Shown here: piece by piece, positions 1 through 5,240 of the stretch
Numbering within the stretch: the first letter of the stretch is position 1
Layout: every line of letters begins with the position of its first letter
Notes under the pieces: generated by a model
Databases searched by the model: none
Told to the model about the DNA's origin: nothing
What the model saw: the letters and a program-made list of their open reading frames with translations, nothing else
NCBI GenBank assembly: GCA_900542795.1
Contig: UQPD01000096.1
Coordinates: 1 to 10,093, forward strand
Source of the DNA: an uncultured Prevotella sp.
GTDB taxonomy: Bacteria > Bacteroidota > Bacteroidia > Bacteroidales > Bacteroidaceae
Length of the DNA: 10,093 nt
Reading direction: 5' to 3'
Position numbers and translations under genes: made by a program

Positions 1-42
1 CGCGTAAGATCGTCGGCAGCGTCAGATGTGTATAAGAGACAG
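1..42 (+). other. Nextera i5 index and Read 1 transposase adapter (artefact)
   Basis: Bases 10-42 are the complete Illumina Nextera Read 1 adapter, beginning TCGTCGGCAGCGTC and ending in the 19-bp Tn5 mosaic end AGATGTGTATAAGAGACAG at 24-42. Bases 2-9 (GCGTAAGA) match the i5 index I know as S517, and base 1 is the last base of the P5 primer segment. None of this belongs to the organism. Biological sequence starts at 43. Confidence 0.98.
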
Positions 43-75
43 GTTTAAGGATGTGCAAAAACCTTTTTCATAAAA

Positions 76-83
76 TACCTTTG
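76..83 (+). promoter_or_regulatory. Candidate Bacteroidetes -7 promoter element
   Basis: TACCTTTG fits the Bacteroidetes sigma-ABfr -7 consensus TAnnTTTG. It lies 23 bases before the preferred ATG at 107. The expected -33 TTTG box is not clear: only TGTG at 52-55 sits at about the right distance. Transcription would start near 90 and leave a short leader. An 8-base consensus can occur by chance in AT-rich DNA, so this is tentative. Confidence 0.3.
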
Positions 84-106
84 TGGAAAACAATTCAATA
101 AATAAT

Positions 107-1555
107 ATGATGCGTATAAAGAAAACCTGTATTCTTTTCTTTGCTTTGCTCTTTGCTGCTTGTTCGGGCATTGAAGTGGTTGAAGATGAGGATGGACAAG
201 GAAGTGAAAAACTTTCGACTGTGCGTGTGTTTACTCGTGCTGCTTCAAGTACTGACAAGGTGTATCCGTTGAAAATCTATGCTTTTGATGAAAGTGGACG
301 TATGCGTGTAAGTCAGGTGGTGAACTCGGATAAGGATAAGGTGAATTTGCGTTTGCCACAAGGAGAACCTGCTCGTGTGGTGGCTATTTCTGCAAATGAG
401 AATACATATGATTTGCCTCAGGATATTTCTTTGAACTCGCTCATTAAGGCGAAGAATCCTCAGTTGGATGAGGATGCTTCTGATTTTGTTAAACAGCTGG
501 CAAGGGGATATGCTACGGATTATCCGTTGCAGATGGCTGTTGCTGATATTGTTCCGTCGAGTGCTACGGCTGCTCTTGATTTGCAAATGCACTATCAGAT
601 GTCTTCTTTGAAATTTAGAATTGTAGGCTTGCCTGTTGAGAAGTCTTCGGCTTACGTCACGGTGTCTTCGCCTTATGAGGGTGTGACTTTAGGAGGTGAA
701 CGTAAGGGTAGCCAAAGAACTGTAGTGCCTCTTGCTTATGATAGTAAGTTGGGATGTTGGAACTCGGGGGCTGTGTATATTTTTCCTACTTCGAACAATC
801 AAACTAATTTTACCATTGCTTATAATAATGAGGAGGGTGAGAACTTTGCTCAGGTAACTTATATGGCATCTTTGCAAGCTGGACAGCCTTATGAGATTTA
901 TGGTTTGTTGCAAGATGGTGATTTGAATGTGTCGGGAAGTGTTACGCCTGCTAAATGGGCTACTCCGATTGCTTTCTCGTTTGACTTTTCATCGAATAGT
1001 AGTACGATTCTCAATGGGGATGGCCATGTTATTACGAAGCCTTCGGGCAGTAGCGATGAGTTTGTGGTGGATGCTTTTCCGAAAGAACTTTCTGTATGGG
1101 AGGATCATGTGGTGATGGGCGTGAAGCCTGATAGTGATGGTAACACTGCCACTTTGTTGCTGGTGTCGCTTAAGGATTATGCGGATGTGGCTTCGGCTCT
1201 GCATGCTAAAAAGTCTACCATGGCAGCTTCTCTTGCTGAAGAGGCTGAGGAGGGGAATATAACTTCGTGGCGTATTCCAACTGGTGAGGATGCGATGACC
1301 TTGCGCAATGTTTATTTGAAGAATTCGGATGAATTGGAAACTTTGTTTGAAGAGTTGGGTGGTGATATGTTTGTGTTGACGGATGGTTCGGGCAAGAGTA
1401 TTCGCTATCTTTGCAATGATGCTAAGATGACATATAGTTTTAAGACTGGCCCAAGTTATGGCAAGATTACAGATGCTGGGGCTACTGTTACAAGTTATCA
1501 TTTGCGTTTGGTGACGGATGTTAAGGTGAGATTGAAGGGTGGGGCTAAGAATTAG
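107..1555 (+). CDS. Fimbrillin-family surface lipoprotein, possible tip or minor fimbrial subunit
   Basis: Secreted lipoprotein of the Bacteroidales type V fimbria superfamily, 482 residues from the ATG at 107. A basic N-terminus and hydrophobic stretch end in the lipobox LFAAC, with the lipidated Cys at residue 19, followed by an acidic run (EDED) like a Bacteroidetes surface-export signal. Residues 44-45 are Arg-Ala just before the first predicted pilin strand, the place where P. gingivalis FimA (Arg46-Ala47) is trimmed. The body is beta-rich with fimbrillin-like segments (YPLKIYAFDESG, LRLPQGEPARVVAISA). The C-terminal ~100 residues contain SWRIPT (W388) and end near YHLRLVTDV, resembling the DUF1566/FISUMP-type domain of adhesins. 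That favours a tip or accessory subunit over a stalk pilin. The stop is 48 bases before the next lipoprotein gene, so co-transcription is likely. A GTG at 83 is in frame, but would add eight polar residues before the signal peptide. Family call fairly secure; exact role inferred. Confidence 0.7.
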   Translation: MMRIKKTCILFFALLFAACSGIEVVEDEDGQGSEKLSTVRVFTRAASSTDKVYPLKIYAFDESGRMRVSQVVNSDKDKVNLRLPQGEPARVVAISANENTYDLPQDISLNSLIKAKNPQLDEDASDFVKQLARGYATDYPLQMAVADIVPSSATAALDLQMHYQMSSLKFRIVGLPVEKSSAYVTVSSPYEGVTLGGERKGSQRTVVPLAYDSKLGCWNSGAVYIFPTSNNQTNFTIAYNNEEGENFAQVTYMASLQAGQPYEIYGLLQDGDLNVSGSVTPAKWATPIAFSFDFSSNSSTILNGDGHVITKPSGSSDEFVVDAFPKELSVWEDHVVMGVKPDSDGNTATLLLVSLKDYADVASALHAKKSTMAASLAEEAEEGNITSWRIPTGEDAMTLRNVYLKNSDELETLFEELGGDMFVLTDGSGKSIRYLCNDAKMTYSFKTGPSYGKITDAGATVTSYHLRLVTDVKVRLKGGAKN

Positions 1556-1603
1556 TCTGTTCTTCCCAAAAAGAAATATTACTAACAAAAATAAATAAGT
1601 ATC

Positions 1604-2545
1604 ATGAAAAAAGGATTTTTTGCTTCTTTATTAGGATCGTTCGTTTTTATGGGATTGGTAGCTTGTTCTTCGGAGGTTGCTTCCATTAGTGATGAAGAAG
1701 TGGCAAGTGTTCCTGTTGAGGTAACGTTTACTGGTTTTGATGTGTCGGTTCTTCCTGAAGCTCCTAAGAAGGTTCGGTCTCGTGCTACGGCTGATGATGC
1801 CAAGGTGTCGCGCATTGCTTTTAAAGTGTTTGAAATTCCTTCAGGCAAAGAAGTGTTTTCTACTAAGAAGAGTAAAGGTACGGATGGAGATGACTTTAAT
1901 CGTGTGACATGTCATTTGCCTATTGGTGGTTACACTTTTGTGGCTGTAGCTCATAGGGCAAAAACTACGGCGTCTTTAGCTGCTAACATTGTATCGGATA
2001 CAGAAGCGACAATTTCTGAAAAGACTTTGCCAAAAGAGGTTTATGCAACAGTTTTGGATAATGTGCTTGTTGATAACAATACAACAACGGAAGTTGCAAT
2101 AAACTTTGGTAAGCGTGTAACTTCTTCTTTCTATTTGAATATTACAGATGCTTTTCCTGCTATTGTAAAAAAGTTGGAGATTGTGTTAAACCCTTCGCCA
2201 GATGTGGCTTCTAAACCTTATACGCTTAATCCAACAACAGGCTTATCACCTAAGGCTCAAACTTTTCAAGCTGAAGTAATTCGTCCTGAAAATGGAAATT
2301 TTTCGTTTCCTATTAGATTCCAAATTCTTCTTGCTTCAGCCGAGCAGACAATGGATGTTGTTATAAATATGAAGGATGAGAAGGGCGAAGTGCTTTATAC
2401 GCGTACGTTGCACGATGTTTCTTTCAAGCAACATCGTGTTACAGAAGCCAAAGGCACTTTCTTTAGCTCAGACGTAACAGGTAGCTTTGATTTTGACATC
2501 CAAGATGATGAACAAGTTACTGTTCCATTGTATCCCCGAAATTAG
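1604..2545 (+). CDS. Fimbrillin/FimB-Mfa2-like lipoprotein
   Basis: Secreted lipoprotein of 313 residues, close in length to FimB/Mfa2-type anchors and to small fimbrillins. The signal peptide ends in the lipobox LVAC with Cys at residue 21. The next residues include acidic DEE (30-32), compatible with outer-membrane surface export. The N-terminal domain has the superfamily pattern: a strand VPVEVTFTGFDVSV, then VSRIAFKVFEIPSG, then HLPIGGYTFVAVAH, which parallels the 'LPxGxYxxVAxA' signature. Arg60-Ala61 lies at the equivalent of the Arg-specific maturation site of polymerising fimbrillins. That argues mildly for a pilin rather than a permanently lipid-anchored FimB/Mfa2 subunit. It is the last gene of the fimbrial unit, followed after 29 bases by a long terminator-like hairpin. 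Upstream DNA is A-rich with no Shine-Dalgarno, normal for Bacteroidetes. Whether it is anchor, stalk or minor subunit cannot be decided from sequence. Confidence 0.65.
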   Translation: MKKGFFASLLGSFVFMGLVACSSEVASISDEEVASVPVEVTFTGFDVSVLPEAPKKVRSRATADDAKVSRIAFKVFEIPSGKEVFSTKKSKGTDGDDFNRVTCHLPIGGYTFVAVAHRAKTTASLAANIVSDTEATISEKTLPKEVYATVLDNVLVDNNTTTEVAINFGKRVTSSFYLNITDAFPAIVKKLEIVLNPSPDVASKPYTLNPTTGLSPKAQTFQAEVIRPENGNFSFPIRFQILLASAEQTMDVVINMKDEKGEVLYTRTLHDVSFKQHRVTEAKGTFFSSDVTGSFDFDIQDDEQVTVPLYPRN

Positions 2546-2574
2546 GTTATTTCACGAATAGATTGGTAGTATAT

Positions 2575-2652
2575 AATCTCCATGAATGAATCGCGAATTT
2601 TCAAAAATACTTTTTGAAGATTCCTGGTTTGTTCATGGGGATTTTTGTTTTT
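2575..2652 (+). terminator. Very long intrinsic terminator-like hairpin with T-tract
   Basis: Bases 2575-2607 pair with 2611-2643 around a 3-base loop (TAC). Of 33 positions, 26 are Watson-Crick, six are G-T, and one is a C-C mismatch (2594/2624). Read as + strand RNA, all six G-T positions are valid G-U wobbles; on the - strand they would be A-C mismatches. The stem runs into a T-tract (TTTTTGTTTTTT at 2642-2653). It begins 30 bases after the fimbrial stop codon, so it probably ends that transcript. The stem is far longer than an ordinary terminator needs, so a second role such as 3'-end protection or antisense pairing is possible. Confidence 0.75.
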
Positions 2653-2669
2653 TCGATGGTAGTCAAGAT

Positions 2670-2707
2670 TAAATTATCCGCTTTTAAGTAAATTATCTGC
2701 TTAAAAG
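2670..2707 (+). repeat. 19-bp imperfect tandem repeat with embedded inverted repeat
   Basis: Two head-to-tail 19-bp units occupy 2670-2688 and 2689-2707. They share TAAATTATC, then GCTT, then AAG, and differ at three of 19 positions. The second half also forms an exact inverted repeat, CTTTTAAG (2681-2688) with CTTAAAAG (2700-2707). This extends on the + strand to 12 pairs including two G-U. The element lies about 60 bases before the DUF3990-like gene, where an operator for an autoregulated gene pair would be expected. Operator function is inference. Confidence 0.6.
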
Positions 2708-2767
2708 TGATGCAGTCTCGTTGAAATTTTATACTTTTATCCCCGAAAACAATAATGTTTCTTGAAA

Positions 2768-3232
2768 ATGGCTGAAAGTATTTTATTATACCATGGCACT
2801 AATGCCATTGTGCAACACCCAGAGATAAGGATTGCTGGTTATAATAAGGATTTTGGTTTTGGATTCTATTGTACAAATTTGGAAAAGCAAGCACAACGAT
2901 GGGCTATATCCAAACGTAATCCGCATGTGGTTTGTGTTTATGAGTATTGCCCCGATTTAAGTTTGAATGTGAAAACATTCACTGAAATGACTGATGAATG
3001 GTTAGACTTTGTGGCTCTTTGTCGCCATGGTTCGACTCATCCTTACGATATTGTCGAAGGTCCAATGGCAGATGATGAGGTGTGGGACTATGTGGAAGCT
3101 TTCCTTGAAGGGCGTATTTCGCGAGAAGCTTTTTGGGCGTTGGCGCGTTTTAAACATCCTACTCATCAAATGCTCTTTTCAACTGATAGGGCTTTAGAAA
3201 CTCTTACTTATCAATCGTATTATATATTATGA
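2768..3232 (+). CDS. DUF3990 protein, predicted ADP-ribosyltransferase-fold, possible toxin
   Basis: Cytoplasmic protein of 154 residues with no signal peptide or membrane segment. Residues 7-46 carry the DUF3990 signature: LYHGT (His9), then DFGFGFYCT (Tyr34) and QAQRWA. DUF3990 is grouped with the ADP-ribosyltransferase superfamily, where an HG[TS] strand and a GxGxYxT strand hold the NAD-binding His and Tyr. The C-terminal THQMLFSTDRALETLTY has Gln134 roughly where a third active-site residue would be expected, rather than the usual Glu. Activity and third residue are inference. The ATG at 2768 is preferred to an in-frame TTG six bases upstream because it starts directly before the first predicted strand. 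The stop overlaps the next start by four bases (ATGA), implying translational coupling. The tandem repeat upstream may be its operator. The pair looks like a toxin-antitoxin or accessory module between fimbrial genes and ugd. Confidence 0.7.
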   Translation: MAESILLYHGTNAIVQHPEIRIAGYNKDFGFGFYCTNLEKQAQRWAISKRNPHVVCVYEYCPDLSLNVKTFTEMTDEWLDFVALCRHGSTHPYDIVEGPMADDEVWDYVEAFLEGRISREAFWALARFKHPTHQMLFSTDRALETLTYQSYYIL

Positions 3233-3696
3233 CCAACAAATACTTTCCAGATGAGCAGATAACATACAATGATCTCTATTTTGTTTGCTACATGATAGAG
3301 CGGGTGGCTCGTGCGCTTCATCAACGTAATCGGTATGTGGCTGAAAAATTGGGAAGTGATGGTCTGCTTCATGAACTCTCTGTGGCACCAACTAATCATT
3401 GTCTTAATCCCCTTCAGGTGGTGGATGATTGGATAGAATATTACAAACTTGCAGAGGGAAATGTGGATGTAACTAAAGTTGATCCGCGTTTTACGGATAA
3501 GGTGCCTACTGCTACTCAAATGGGTAGAGTGTATGCTCGACTTGTAAAATCGGTTGACCAATTGGATAATTGGCCTGAAACAATCTTGCAAGTTTACCGA
3601 TCTCCGATATGTGATGCAATCGATAATTACAATGCAAGTGCCTATTACGAGCCGAGTTATGTGCAAGCTCGTGCCTATTTTAATGGCGCGTTTTGA
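3229..3696 (+). CDS. Conserved partner of DUF3990 gene, DUF3791-like, possible antitoxin
   Basis: Cytoplasmic protein of 155 residues whose ATG overlaps the stop of the DUF3990 gene (ATGA at 3229-3232), so the two are made together. Residues 14-75 look helical (YFVCYMIERVARAL, then NPLQVVDDWIEYYKL). They loosely recall DUF3791, a small family commonly encoded beside DUF3990, although the match is weak. Residues 93-155 form a second segment (TATQMGRVYARLV, YRSPICDAIDNYN) that I recognise only as recurrent in Bacteroidales proteins of this type. No enzyme motif or helix-turn-helix is evident. By position and size it could neutralise the upstream protein, or it could be a substrate or complex partner. 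The toxin-first order is unusual but known. Confident as a gene; function inferred from context. Confidence 0.6.
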   Translation: MTNKYFPDEQITYNDLYFVCYMIERVARALHQRNRYVAEKLGSDGLLHELSVAPTNHCLNPLQVVDDWIEYYKLAEGNVDVTKVDPRFTDKVPTATQMGRVYARLVKSVDQLDNWPETILQVYRSPICDAIDNYNASAYYEPSYVQARAYFNGAF

Positions 3697-3756
3697 ATAA
3701 GTGTCTTTGAACATCTACTTAATTGTCCCATCTAAGGGTTAATCGAACATACGTTT

Positions 3757-5106
3757 ATGCGCGATTTTAAAGATATAAAAATTGCTGTAGCTGGTACGGG
3801 CTACGTTGGTTTGAGCATTGCTACTTTGCTTGCTCAGCATCATCAGGTGACTGCTGTGGATGTAGTTGCTGAAAAGGTTGAAAAACTTAATAAAAAGATT
3901 TCGCCTATTCAGGATGACTATATTGAAAAGTATTTGGCTGAAAAGCCTTTAAATTTGATGGCTACTTTGGATGGTAAGGCGGCTTATGCTGATGTTGACT
4001 TTGTGGTGATTGCTGCACCTACGAACTACGACCCTGTGAAGAATTACTTTGACACGTCGCATGTTGAGGAGGTGATAGACCTTGTGCTTGAGGTAAATCC
4101 GGATGCTGTGATGGTGATTAAGTCGACCATCCCTGTTGGTTACACGCGTAGTCTTTATGTGAAGTATGCCCTTAAGTTTTTGACAGACCCTGCACTGAAG
4201 GGTAAGCATTTTAATTTGTTGTTCTCGCCAGAGTTCTTGCGTGAGAGTAAGGCACTTTACGACAATCTTTATCCTTCGCGTATTATTGTGGGATATCCCA
4301 AGCCTTTGCCTACAGACGAGAATAAGACGTGGCAGGAGGAGAATGCTGCTATTGCTGCCATTGGTAATCCTGAGGCTGAGAATTTTGCCAAGACCTTTGC
4401 TGCTCTTTTGCAGGAGGGAGCAATAAAGAAGAATATTGACACGCTCTTTATGGGGATGAAGGAGGCTGAGGCTGTTAAGCTTTTTGCTAATACTTATCTT
4501 GCATTGCGCGTAAGCTATTTCAATGAACTTGACACGTATGCTGAGGTTAAGGGACTTGATTCGAAGGCTATTATTGAAGGTGTAGGGCTTGACCCGCGCA
4601 TTGGTACGCACTATAACAACCCTTCGTTTGGTTATGGGGGCTACTGTTTGCCTAAGGACACAAAGCAACTTCTTGCAAACTATCAGGATGTGCCTGAGAA
4701 TTTGATTGAGGCGATTGTTGAGAGTAACCGCACGCGCAAGGACTACATTGCTGATGCCGTGTTGCGTAAGGCTGGATGGTATGACTATTCAAGCAACAAT
4801 CAGTTTGGTAGTGACCCTGGAGCTTGTGTAATTGGTGTTTATCGGTTGACCATGAAGTCTAACTCCGACAACTTCCGTCAGTCGGCTATTCAGGGCATTA
4901 TGAAGCGTGTGAAGGCTAAAGGGGCTGAGGTGATTATTTACGAACCTACGCTTGAAGATGGCACAACTTTCTTTGGTAGCAAGGTGGTGAATAACATTGA
5001 TGCTTTTAAAGAACAGAGCCACGCAATTATTGCAAACCGCTTTGACGATTGCCTAAAGGATGTGGAGGATAAGGTTTATACTCGCGACATCTTTAGAAGG
5101 GATTAG
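3757..5106 (+). CDS. ugd: UDP-glucose 6-dehydrogenase
   Basis: Cytoplasmic enzyme that oxidises UDP-glucose twice with NAD+ to UDP-glucuronate, a precursor for capsule, exopolysaccharide and LPS sugars. The 449-residue protein begins with a Rossmann NAD site (GTGYVG; Gly13, Gly15, Gly18). It then shows STIPVGYT, FSPEFLRES, the central dimer helix region NTYLALRVSYFNELDTYAE, and the active-site loop GYGGYCLPKDTK with nucleophilic Cys297. The C-terminal UDP-binding domain includes YRLTMKSNSDNFRQSAI. It belongs to the compact E. coli-type Ugd branch. It is about 60 residues longer than the E. coli enzyme, largely from an insertion around residues 180-225 (KPLPTDENKTWQEENAAIAA). It follows the DUF3990 pair after 60 bases with no terminator, so readthrough is possible. 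No glycosyltransferases are visible nearby, so its polysaccharide pathway is unknown. A related UDP-sugar dehydrogenase with another substrate is the main alternative. Confidence 0.93.
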   Translation: MRDFKDIKIAVAGTGYVGLSIATLLAQHHQVTAVDVVAEKVEKLNKKISPIQDDYIEKYLAEKPLNLMATLDGKAAYADVDFVVIAAPTNYDPVKNYFDTSHVEEVIDLVLEVNPDAVMVIKSTIPVGYTRSLYVKYALKFLTDPALKGKHFNLLFSPEFLRESKALYDNLYPSRIIVGYPKPLPTDENKTWQEENAAIAAIGNPEAENFAKTFAALLQEGAIKKNIDTLFMGMKEAEAVKLFANTYLALRVSYFNELDTYAEVKGLDSKAIIEGVGLDPRIGTHYNNPSFGYGGYCLPKDTKQLLANYQDVPENLIEAIVESNRTRKDYIADAVLRKAGWYDYSSNNQFGSDPGACVIGVYRLTMKSNSDNFRQSAIQGIMKRVKAKGAEVIIYEPTLEDGTTFFGSKVVNNIDAFKEQSHAIIANRFDDCLKDVEDKVYTRDIFRRD

Positions 5107-5240
5107 GTTTTAAGTTGGTATTTATTTTTTTGAAATTCATATTAGACGACTTTAATTACATAAAATGAGAATAGGGCTGGTGTTGGGTATTCAAACTACT
5201 TAGAACTGGCTTTTAAATAAAAAAATAGGAAACGCATTTC

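Noticed and set aside
83..106. GTG start at 83 for the first lipoprotein gene
   Set aside because: It would put eight polar residues before the signal peptide and overlap the candidate -7 element; ATG at 107 (or 110) gives a normal lipoprotein signal.
22..258. Minus-strand reading frame at the left end
   Set aside because: It reads through the Nextera adapter and opposes a clear lipoprotein gene, so it is an artefact.
989..1588. 199-codon minus-strand open frame opposite the first lipoprotein gene
   Set aside because: It has no recognisable domain or leader and mirrors the codon bias of the + strand gene.
2575..2643. Long hairpin as a MITE or insertion-sequence remnant
   Set aside because: No target-site duplication is evident, the loop is only three bases, and the G-U bias plus T-tract fit an RNA terminator better.
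2670..2707. Tandem 19-bp repeat as a CRISPR fragment
   Set aside because: The units are directly adjacent with no spacer, only two copies exist, and no cas gene is present.
2762..2767. TTG start two codons upstream of the DUF3990 gene
   Set aside because: An ATG lies only six bases downstream, directly before the first conserved strand.
3706..3757. Promoter with TTTG at 3706 and TACGTTTA at 3750 for ugd
   Set aside because: The would-be -7 box overlaps the ATG of ugd and has a mismatch at the conserved G, so it could not drive this start.
3949..4668. 239-codon minus-strand open frame inside ugd
   Set aside because: It is antisense to highly conserved Ugd motifs and its translation is low-complexity, rich in basic residues and Leu/Ile, as expected for a shadow frame.
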